A stretch of 64,000 nt of DNA from positions 10,729,460-10,793,459 of the forward strand of contig CM057233.1 in the NCBI GenBank assembly GCA_029891385.1, read 5' to 3'. Both the position numbers and the translations under genes were made by a program. The notes under the pieces were generated by a model, which was not told the DNA's origin, searched no databases, and was given only the letters and a program-made list of their open reading frames with translations. This document shows positions 35,692 to 45,394 of this stretch, piece by piece (position 1 is the stretch's first letter; each line of letters starts with the position of its first letter). This stretch comes from Erythroxylum novogranatense. Lineage: Eukaryota; Streptophyta; Magnoliopsida; Malpighiales; Erythroxylaceae.

Positions 35692-36942
35692 TGTTAGAGT
35701 TATGTAAATATAGTGCCCTAAAAAGCAAGTTTATTTACTTATAACTTAATCTTCTTCTAGTTACTTTTTATAATGAAAGTATTTATTATTAATAAAAAAA
35801 GAGTTTGGTCTTATTTGTATGAGCATAATATAACTGGTCGTAAGGTACTAAGATTCTTTTGTAAGTAATATACATATACATAGAGATGTATGGGAAACAT
35901 GTACATTATTAAAATCTAAATTAATTGATTCACAATTGAATAATCAAGATGATCACTTAATTATGGTTTAGACTGTAGTGTTGCAATTTATCTCTGTGCA
36001 AGTAAAAGAGTTTACTTTAAGGGAACAATGAGTTTCATATCATGATAGTAGTTGACTATCAACAATGGCACTATTAAATGAATCTGAAATCATATATGTT
36101 TTTAAAGAATAAAGTAGGTCGTTACTTTAATCTTAAAACATACACCTTCGTATTCTTTTATTACGAAACACAATCTTAATGAGAGGTGAACTCATGTTTG
36201 TTTCATTATAATTCTTGATATGATTGAATAGATTTTTATAGAGTATCAACCCAATATCTGCATATTGGAATTATTAATTGAAACATGTATCAGGGAACAT
36301 TCACTCAAATAAAGAGTTTATAGTGATATCATCACTTTTAGATGTTTTTACAAAGATTGGTAATTAAACTGACGCTGGTAGTTTATTGGACTAGTAACCC
36401 ATCAAGTCTTAACACCAAGATGAGATCTTGTGTGCTAATCAACATATAGAGTAAAGCGAGAGATCTAGAAGGAAAAACCAATTAAGGGCAAAACGATAAT
36501 TTTACCTTTTATTGTGTGAATGCCTATAATATAGTTATAATAGAGTTTGCACTTGGATATCTTATTTGAAACATGTGTTCTCATAATATTTAGTAATTCA
36601 AGAGTTCAACTAATTGTTTTTAGTAAAATGACATTTGGTTAATAAGCTAAAATTAATTATAATGAGATTAATAATTCTGGACTTATTGGAGCTTAAATTA
36701 TATAAGTCTAATTAGATTCCCCACTTGGCTTCTAGGAAGGTTATCAAGCAAAGTAAGAAATATAAATAGAGGTTACCGGAAATAAGAAAGAAGAAAGGAC
36801 CGAATTAAATTTGGAAACAATTTAATTAAGAATCAATTAAATTGAGTTTTAAAGCCTATGATTGAATATTGGGCTCACACTAATTAATTATTAATTAGAA
36901 GCCCAAATGAACATTTAATATTGGGCTAGACTTTGGAGTTAA
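35692..36942 (+). mobile_element. 3' LTR of the Ty1/copia element (end truncated)
   Basis: Starts TGTTAGAGTTATG. From about 35880 it matches the 5' LTR at 17079 onward, including 'gaataatcaag' and the 'ccggaaataagaaagaagaa' stretch near 36777. Similarity stops near 'ttgggctagactttgg' (about 36935), whereas the 5' LTR continues another 870 bases. The 3' end was therefore lost or replaced. Confidence 0.82.
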
Positions 36943-37830
36943 AAAGGTCTAAAAATCCCTCGAAACTTATCGTTTTTTAGTGTCTACACGTTCGCTTGAT
37001 GTAGGCCACGATCGTGGGCCAGATCCGAACCTTTTGTCATGATCATGGCATACAGGCCACGATCATGGGTCATATCCTAGGCCAACTCCACTGCTTCTAT
37101 CTACCACGATTGTGGGTCATTGTTTTGAGCTCAAGTGTCTTTGAAACTTCTTCGTTCTTCAATGTTGACCCTGAAATACTAACAAATACATCAAGGTACC
37201 TCAAAAATATAATAATTAAGCTCAAAGACTTGTATTAACCCATAAAACACTTTAAACATAAATAATTCACAAACTAACACAATTCTAACGTAAACACATA
37301 CTAAATGATTAAATTAATAATTAAATACATATCAAACTAAGCCCTAAAACAAGATGCAATTCACATTTATCAGCTATCCAATTAAATCTAGAGAGCTTGT
37401 TCTAGGTTTCTTTAATAGTAAGTTTAATTAACGAGCACTTCTTAATTAAACGCGAACTAAGGGAAAGCTGGGTTAACAGAGTTTATTGTTAAACTACGAT
37501 TAATAGTTGCTAGGAGAGGTATGAGAATAACAATTCAATGAAATATGTTTAATGATGTGTAGGTCGAGATTGAGCCAATGACTGGGACCCTAACTAATTC
37601 ATCACTTTCATCATTTTTAGAATGTTTTCTTTAATTTGTTTTCATTAGTTTAGTTTCATTTTAATTTTTTATTTGAAAACCAAACCAATCCTCCCATAAC
37701 CTAAACACTAATTGATTTCATTTCAAAATCTTTATGCACACTCTTTGTGGAATTAACCTAGACTCACCACTGCTATAGTTATAGGTCTAGTTATTTTGAG
37801 TAGTGTTACAACACACTACATCAAAAAAAT
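36943..37830 (+). mobile_element. LTR fragment of an unclassified Ty3 (Tat/Ogre-like) element
   Basis: A noncoding stretch that contains iterated CCACGATCGTGG-type palindromes (37006-37120). It ends with a 'tagactcaccactgctatag' segment and 'acaacacactacatca', the general form of Tat-lineage LTR ends. No PBS or coding region follows. The classification rests on resemblance, and the left boundary is simply where copia LTR similarity stops. Confidence 0.4.
37006..37120. repeat. CCACGATCGTGG palindrome cluster
   Basis: Four diverged copies: 'ccacgatcgtgggcc', 'catgatcatggc', 'ccacgatcatgggtcat' and 'ccacgattgtgggtcat'. Each is a near-perfect inverted repeat, spaced about 20-45 bases apart. Confidence 0.8.
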
Positions 37831-38320
37831 AAATGGTAAAGTGGTAATATCAGGTAGGGAGAAGTTAGAGAAATCAGGTAGAGAGAGAGCATTTTAAAAC
37901 ACAATAATGTTCCCAACGGAATTTCATAATTATACATCCTTTATGAAATTAATTTTTGGAAATTTCAATTATGCTTTTATTTGTTATAATTCTAGCCTAT
38001 AATTTTGTAAAACTTGCCCTTCGTGATTTAATTAAATCATTCAACTTAGGCACAATACTAAAATAGGAGACTATTCAAATTAGAAACAATTAGGGATGTT
38101 ACTATCAAAATTGACCTTTTATTTTGACTCATTATTTAATAGCACTTATTAATGAAGAAGATTTGTCAATTTTAATCAAATACGTTTTGATTTTTTACCA
38201 ACTTAGCTTAATGCATGACACTTTATACTATGAATTTTTAGTTAATAGATTTCTTTTAAATGATTTTAGAAAGGGGAAGAAAGTTTGTGATATTAGATGG
38301 GAGTGACGAAATTTAAAGGA
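37831..38320. other. AT-rich sequence, nothing recognised
   Basis: A 60-codon frame (38124-38306) shows no known motif and is probably chance or the decayed 3' end of the SIRE-like element that follows. Confidence 0.4.
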
Positions 38321-39880
38321 GTGATAGTTTTTTTCATTTTTGTATTTCTTGCACTTTATATGATATGCTCAAGTAAATGATATTTCTTAGATTTTGAATA
38401 TGTCTTATGTTCTTGATATTAAACTATGATCTTCATATTGACTTATGTTTTATGCATGAATTAAGGGGGAGCCAATCATTATCTTGACGTTTATTTATAT
38501 GCTCAATTTATTATTATTATTTTCTAATATCATAAGTGCTTTATCATCATCAAAAAGAGGGAGACTATTGAACCAAGGGAGGTTTCAGTTGATATTTTGG
38601 TAATAACAAAACATAATTACTACTAATGTGTTTATCATTTTGATGAAAAGTGATATTAGAACAAAATGAAACCATAGACTCAAGACGATAGTGTATGAAG
38701 TTAAAATTTTCAACTAATGAAATAAAGAATCAAAACAAAAACAAGAAAAAAAAAAGAAGACCAAGGCTTTTCAAGATCATTTAACATTTTACGTTATTAT
38801 TTATAAGCTCACTTGGTTATTTTGATCATCTAAAAAGCTCATCATGCATAATTATTTCATCTCACTTCATTTCACAAGACTTTACATTCATCATGAGGCA
38901 TTGAAGCTTTTGATTTTAATATAAAATCCCTTTTGATATTTAAATTATCTTTAGGGAACATTTTGAGAAGTGATTTAATCATATTTGGACTAAACAAATT
39001 GATTTTGATCATTTGAAGTTGTTAAAAATCATGTTTTTGGATTGATTAGTCAAACTATTTAGGTTATTGGTCAACCAATATAGGTTAAAGTTATTAAATT
39101 TAAAATATTGAGAGTTTTCTATAACATTGGTTGAATAATTTGTCATATTGTTTAACTAGTATAGGTTACTAGTCAATTGATGTTCAATGGCTAATGAATC
39201 TAGTTCTATAAATGCATATTGGTTGACCATTATACTATATTGATCAACTAGGGCGTCAAATATAACTGTTGTAACTATTAGTTCTTAACTCTAACCGCTA
39301 TTTTGGGTCACAAAATATTATAAATAGGTATTTTTTTAACTGTTTTTTGCATCAAGAAGGTCTTAGGTGTTGTATACACACATTTCAATTTTTTTTTTGA
39401 TCATTTCAACATTATTATGTCATATTTGTATGAGTGAGTCATTTTGGAGTTATCAAGTTAAAAAGTAAGGTATGTTGAGTTGTAATATTTAGTTAGGGGC
39501 AATATATCGTTGTATTTGAAGTTTATATAAGCGAGATTGAGGTTTCTCTTCATCTTAGAAGAAGATTGTAAGAAGTATTCCTCTTCGTCGAGAAAGGTTG
39601 TACAAAGGATATTCTTCGTCTTAAAAGAAGAATTATATTAGAATTCCAATGATAATCTTAGGAGTAGATGTAGGCAAAGGTTTTTTATCGAACTACTATA
39701 AATCAATTTGTATTCCCTCCTCCATATCCTCTTTAAATTATTATTCAATTGTTTGATTAATTTATCTTAAGCAATTCTCCTTATACTTATTTATATTGAG
39801 CACATTAGTTAGAAAAATTATTGAATTTTGTGTAAACTCTCAATTTGTCCCCTTTTGAGGGATTAACAACCCTTTTCTTA
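38321..39880 (+). mobile_element. SIRE-like copia 3' end: 3' UTR, polypurine tract and LTR
   Basis: A thymine-rich 3' untranslated stretch with 'taagggggagcc' is followed by 'catcaaaaagagggagac' (about 38549-38566), the hallmark polypurine tract of SIRE/Maximus elements, then 'tattgaaccaag'. The LTR (about 38567-39870) contains iterated TTGGTCAACCAA-like palindromes (39040-39250) and 'ccactataaatc'-like and 'ctcaatttgtccccttttga'-like sequences near its end, as in SIRE LTRs. Coding parts are missing. The Harbinger element is inserted just past or near the LTR end. Confidence 0.6.
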
Positions 39881-39886
39881 GATAGC

Positions 39887-39889
39887 ATA
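39887..39889. other. Possible left target duplication ATA of the Harbinger element
   Basis: ATA precedes CAGGGTGTTTGG. ATA also follows the right end (44177-44179). PIF/Harbinger elements normally duplicate TTA or TAA, so this 3-base match is weak evidence. Confidence 0.4.
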
Positions 39890-40516
39890 CAGGGTGTTTG
39901 GAAACCTTCGAATTGAATTCATTAACGAATTGGATTTAATTATATTAATGAGATTGAATTGAATTCAATTTACACTGTTTGGAACAAATCCAATAATATT
40001 AGAATTGAATTCAATTACACCGTTTGGAACACAATCAAAATGAATTCAATTATTTCATATGACATTTTTACCCTTGAATAAATGATAATCTTATTAAATA
40101 ATCAACATTCACACTTACATAGAGCAAGTTATAAACATCAGTTTCATGATAAGTGATATCATCAAAAAAGTTGATTATTAAAATGAAAAAATTTGATTGC
40201 AAATAACATTAGGCTAGACCAAGCTATAAAGACAATATAAAACTATTATAATTTAGAAGCTTAAAAATGTATGAACGAGCAATAGTTCTTTTACGTTGAT
40301 AACTATAAGGCATTATCAATTTTTGAAATTTCACTCCGAATTACATAATATCATAACAAGTTTAACTTGTCTTTCTGTAATAAGGAGACATAACATTGTT
40401 ACATCAGAAAATTAAATAAAAAACATTCATACTTGTATAGAGCAAGTTATATCATCCATAAAGTTCAACACTTAAATAGAGCAAGCTAACCTAACACCAA
40501 ACATCTTCCTAGATAA

Positions 40517-41500
40517 CTAATCTAAACGTAGTTCAACTGGACATGCAAAAAACATACCAATAAAGTTAGGATGCTCTACAAGCCAATCAACTGCATCTAA
40601 AAGAACACGTCCTTCTAATCCTAATTCTTTCATTGCGTCAAATATTTCCTCCTCTTTTCTAACACTAGGGTTTGTGGCTACAATAGCTTGTGCAATTTCT
40701 TTCATTGCATTGGACATAACTTGTAATTCCGAAGAAGTTTGATCTTCTACCGTGCTTTTCTTTTCTTACTTGTGTAGGATGTCTTTGACACTGAAGGAGT
40801 TGATGATGAGGGAGCTTGAGTTGTTGGTGTTGTTGGAGTACTCTCGCTTTCAAATAGATAAAAATCTCTAAATGAACCTCATTATTTGCTTGCATATTAT
40901 AAATGTCCTCAATATTCACATCCTACCTTTCCTTTACCCATTTTTGAACCTTCTCCTTTGCACTCATAGATCTCGCGACAAGGTTCAAATTAGGAAAAGG
41001 CTTTGCTCGAATATGTTTCACCTTTTCGTTAACCTATCAATCAAAATTCAAGAAACTATGTCAACAAACTTCATGCATAAAATATAATACAAATATAAAA
41101 AAATTAACTATATAAGTATTAAATAAAATACACGTACCAACTTTGCCACACCTATGGAACAACTTTAAATGTCTTGGTATCATCATTCCATCCAATTCCA
41201 CTTTTGTCGTCAAGAAATATTGCCAAATGCATTTCTTCCCTTAAAATTCTTGCTCCGATTAATCTTAACCACAAACTTTTCATTGATTTCCTTTATTACC
41301 TCTCTATATGCACCAGCATTAAAATTTCTATCCTCCTTTTGGCTTTTATGTTTTTACTCCCTAAGAACTTGAAGAATGTACTTATCCATTTCATAATTCC
41401 ACCTCAAATATCCATCGTTTTTTTTTCTCATCATAATTCATCTCTACATCCATTGTGTCACCTATTTTTTTCCAAACACATTCCAACATAAACCATCTTA
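40517..41500 (-). pseudogene. Harbinger ORF1, Myb/SANT-like DNA-binding protein (broken)
   Basis: Pieces in order on the minus strand: a trihelix/Myb-SANT-like part (about 41480-41160) with DMEMNY-like start, KSGIGWNDDTKTFKV and WVWQSW; a linker with HIRAKPFPNLNLVARSMSA (about 41010-40950); a low-complexity middle; and a C-terminal helical module, FDAMKELGLEGRVLLDAV then LVEHPNFIGMFFACPVELRL (40660-40517). The last part is the typical tail of plant Harbinger-associated Myb/SANT proteins. ORF1 binds the element ends and helps import and recruit the transposase. Stops and frame changes between the pieces show decay. Confidence 0.8.
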
Positions 41501-41667
41501 TACTGTTATTAACTCTTACTTTTCTCAACAACATAAACAAGCATAAAGTTGTTAAAGACAATTACATTTAAAGGACGAACAATCATGTTTACAAGTGGCA
41601 GTAAAAATAGAGAAAAAACATAAACAAAGTTACATAATGTAATGAAAAAAATTTCAACAAATCAATG

Positions 41668-42858
41668 TCAAGAAATGTAATCTTTCCACATATGCACAGC
41701 TATACTATTTCTTATTATTTCTCCTTTTCTACCATCTTCATTCCTAGCAATTCCTTCAAAGACATTACCATCCTCATAATCACTATTTAATAGCTCTCTA
41801 TCAACTCTTGCAACAAGTTCTTCATCCAGATCATATTGTATCAAAAAGTTATGTAAAATATAACAAGCTAACATACTATTAGATTATGTGTTCACATCAT
41901 ATCTTGACATTTCAAATAAAATGGGAAATCCACACTTCAAAATACCAAATACCCTTTCAATTGCATTACATAATGAAGTATGTCTCAAGTTGAATAACTC
42001 TTTTGCATTAGTTGGAGCCTGCCGAGAATACTCTTTTAAATGATATTGAATGCTTCTATAAGGAGTAATAAATCCGAACCTCAGCATGTATCCAGCATCA
42101 ACTAAATAGAATTTACTTATAAATAAAAGTAAAACCATTTACTAGATGCTTATTGACAATAACACTTTTTGTATATAATATGGAATTTAATAATCTTCAA
42201 CTAAAAGATACCTTGAGGAACAATAAGCTTATCTTCTCTAGCTAATGCATTATCTAAAATTCTTGAATATGAGGTTGAACCTTCCCATCTAGGTAGGATA
42301 ATTCTTCTTTCCTCTGTACCTTGATATATTTTCCTTTGAAACTTTTACTTTGATATGTGTTCCATCAAGAACACCAATACAATTCTAAAAAGTATATAAA
42401 ATGTATTATAATTTTTTATTAATATAAAAAAATATGTTTTTGTATATAAATTGTTTTAAAAATACCTGAAAATTTGGATAAAATCTTCCTATGCTATTGA
42501 TCATTTCAGGAGGGACAACCAAACCGTTTGGTTGAACCAAAAATTGATCATCGAGGGTAATTATTGCTCTGAGTACTTGGTGGAAATGACGAATAATTGT
42601 TTCAGTAGATCGTCGGGAAAAGAAACTTTATGAACGAGCGTTAGCTCTACCACTTAAAATATGTAAAAATGTTCCAACTTGTTCCTCAACCAAACTATAT
42701 TGGTTATCTCTTAACAGTCCCCTCCCGCGAAAAATTGAACATAAGCTAATAAATGCATCATAACTCATGCGTAAAATGCCACGTGCATTATAATGTATCT
42801 CTATTACAGTTAGTAATTCTTGATGTACAATTTCTCTATGACCTCTTTTTGGATGCAC
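41668..42858 (-). pseudogene. PIF/Harbinger DDE transposase (damaged)
   Basis: N-terminal part (42858-42628): MSYDAFISLCSIFRGRGLL and VEEQVGTFLHIL, the helix-turn-helix region. An 80-bp GT-AG intron (42465-42386) precedes NCIGVLDGTHIKV with the first catalytic Asp (about 42372). Then comes RYRG, a gap of about 15 expected residues with a frame change, and LPRWEGSTSYSRILDNALAR (about 42300-42240). The next fragment holds YLVDAGY (second Asp) and YHLKEYSRQAP, NAKELFNLRHTSLCNAIERV (catalytic Glu) and FGILKCGFPIL (42100-41900). The last piece is ACYILHNFLIQ (41874-41668). All three acidic catalytic residues are still readable, but the deletion and stops make the protein nonfunctional. A second intron probably lies near 42210-42125. 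Confidence 0.88.
42386..42465 (-). other. 80-bp intron in the Harbinger transposase
   Basis: Minus strand CAG|GTATTT at the donor and CTTTTTAG|AATTG at the acceptor. Removing it joins YPNFQ to NCIGVLDGTHI in frame, as the family requires. Confidence 0.75.
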
Positions 42859-43788
42859 TAGTTATCTATTAGCTCAAGATATATATTGATATATATATAT
42901 AACTCAAGCAAACCAAATAACCTATATAAGCTATCATAGCAAGTAGAGCATTTCTTTCAAATCCTCTCATATCGCGCATTTAAATTTTATTTATTGTCAC
43001 AAAACAAGTAGAAAAAAATATTGACATTGGCTAAAATTATTTTATTAATTGCTTACAAAAAGTAATATAAGATATAATAGTCTAAAACTGAGATAAGCTG
43101 TAAAAACACAAAGTATCTACTTCCTCCCCTCCTGATCATCGAAGTTTGCTGGTCGTGGTCAACCAAAACATGCATTTTGACAAATATAGGGGCAAGGCTT
43201 GAAGGCAGTGAAAGATTTGAAAAATTGGGATCGTCATGTAGTTCTTTGTTCAAAAGTTTATGAATATGGAGAGGTTGTTTTCTTAGAGCACTACTAGTTT
43301 CGATTAATTTAAAAAAACAAACTAAAAAGTATGAAAAGTAATTAGGAGAAAGCAATGGCTTTTGTCATCGAGGAAAGCAAAACTATAAAATGAATTTGTA
43401 AGGAGTGGCAAAACCAAGAAGGAAAGGATCAGACTGCAGCAAAGTCAAGACGAAGAAAGTTTGTTTCTCAATACTGAATGAAACTAGCATACTCTCGTTG
43501 CTAGATGAAGCCAAATCATAACAAAAAAGAAAGCAAAACTCAATTTATAAAAACACCTAAATTTCTAAACCCAACAAACTTCCAAAAGATCCCGAGTAAC
43601 TCATGGTCATACTTTTACCATCAACTAAAAAGTACCGTAAAAAATGAAGAATTCAATGGTCCCTATGCGTAAGAACAAAGAAACTGATTCAACCTCTTAA
43701 GAATCTATATATCTAAAAGAGAACGATGAGAAAAAGGAAAAACCTGTGGGAGGTGCCGATTCATAGAGAAGGTGTTGTTGTTCTTCTT

Positions 43789-43950
43789 GGTGGGAGGGGC
43801 TCTGCGTCAGTTGAAGATGGCTTGAGATGGGAGGGGATCTGTGTCAGTTGAAGAGTAGTGAGATGGGAGGGGTTCTATGTCAGTTGAAGAGTAGTGAAAT
43901 AGGAGGGGCTGCGTCAATTGAAGAGTGACCACGTCAGTTGAAGAGATAAC
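43789..43950. repeat. 36-bp minisatellite inside the Harbinger element
   Basis: About 4.5 units built of 'gatgggaggggttctatgtc' followed by 'agttgaagagtagtga'. The first unit and the last two are diverged or shortened. It lies upstream of the minus-strand transposase, where the promoter would be. Confidence 0.8.
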
Positions 43951-44179
43951 GTTATTGCATGGGGATTATTAGAAGAGTAATTTTCAACGTTTAAAAAGAA
44001 GAGTTAAAGTCAGTTTGTAATTCAATTCTCGTAGTTTTTTAGTTGATTGAATTTATAAAGAATGGTAGGTTTCAATTACGTATATGAATTAAACTCATCT
44101 TGTTTTTCTGTTCCAAAGAGTTAAATTGAATTCAATGTTGAAATTGAATTCAATTCCTATCGTTCCAAATAGGGTGATA

Positions 44180-45394
44180 ATGTTTACATTTGAACCCTAA
44201 CTTAATTTCGTCGTCAAGCTTCTATTACAAAAAGTATTTGTGGCCAAATAATGAATTCCTCCTGACACGTGAGGTTAAAAAATAAAATGAAAACTTAAAA
44301 TACATTCTCCCTTTCTTTTTCTTTACTTGCCATTTCTTCTTTCTTCAACTAAAATAGATGTAATGTCCTATTTACAATGATTCCAACCATTTCATACATA
44401 ACAATGTACAACATTTAGGATATTTATGATAAAGTAGAAAACAAACTCTTGTTAATGTGAATAGAATAACTACGACAAGTAGAAGTGACCTAAATAGTTT
44501 CAACTCCTCACTTAAGGCTTTCTTTTTTAGGAGGACTTGAGTTCGAGTCACGCCAACGGAAGAGAAATAGGAAATGTTTTTGTTGATGATCCTCTAACTC
44601 CCTGAGCAAAGCTCTTTGATCGGATTAATTACGGAATGCTTCGCTTCTAGCGGCAATGTGGAAGTTGGAGCTATTAGAGAACTTGGGGGCTGATGGGAAC
44701 CTGATGTTAAACAGGGCCAATGATCAATCATACAATTAAGTATGTGAAGACTCTTTGTGTGAAGAACTGTATAGGCTATGTAGGAATATGAGGAATCTTG
44801 GGGTTCCAAATTTACATAATCTAGAGCTCTTAAAGTGAAGTCTTAGACGCTTATGGTTAGTCCGGCTAAGCTGAAATACTTAATGTAATATTAAAAAAAA
44901 GAGAATAAAACAACTACCTCGTACATGGACAGAGTAAGAATATTCCTCTACATGATGCTAGAAATATTATATTAAAATTAAAATATAAGAAAAATGTTAA
45001 ATCTTTTTCTGTTAATTAAGGGACAAGTTCAAATTTCAGGGTTTTTAACGTGAAAAAATGATACAGGTGATGACTTTTCAGTGCGCATAGTCGTAGGGCT
45101 GGAGTTTAACCTCTATAACACGACGACGGAACCCAATTGATTGGGCGAAGCTGGATTTGTTCACTGTACGTAAAGTAAAATAAAAGAATAACTTATCAAG
45201 CATTTGGAGAAAATAAATCTACTTAGACACGGCGGGAAAATTGGTCACTTCCGCGGGAACCAAAAAGAGCAAACCCCAAACCTTGATAAATGATAATACC
45301 AATCACTCATCACATAAAAAGTGAAAAGGAAGGAACCTTCAAGGTAACGCTCGCAAAGGCTTGAACATTTCGTTGATTTCGTTCTCTTTCGGAA
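44180..45394. other. Upstream region of the J-protein gene; weak SINE candidate inside
   Basis: No coding region recognised. At 44538-44550 'tgagttcgagtca' resembles a tRNA-type B box (GGTTCGANTC). The stretch ends near 44880-44900 at 'taatattaaaaaaaagag', an A-rich tail. A convincing A box was not found, so a SINE is only possible. The last few hundred bases should include the promoter and leader of the downstream gene. Confidence 0.35.

Larger units (their letters stand above)
39890..44176 (-). mobile_element. PIF/Harbinger DNA transposon, 4.3 kb, with both ORFs
   Basis: Imperfect terminal inverted repeats: the left reads CAGGGTGTTTGGAA and later GAATTGAATTC; the reverse complement of the right reads CACCCTATTTGGAA and later GGAATTGAATTC. 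Subterminal GAATTGAATTCAATT palindromes occur near both ends (about 39910-40045 and 44110-44158). Two minus-strand genes lie inside: a DDE transposase (41668-42858) and a Myb/SANT-like ORF1 (40517-41500), the standard pair of this superfamily. The transposase is damaged, so the copy is probably immobile. Confidence 0.88.

Noticed and set aside
44538..44550. A tRNA gene
   Set aside because: Only a B-box-like string is present. No acceptor stem, anticodon stem or A box could be built around it.
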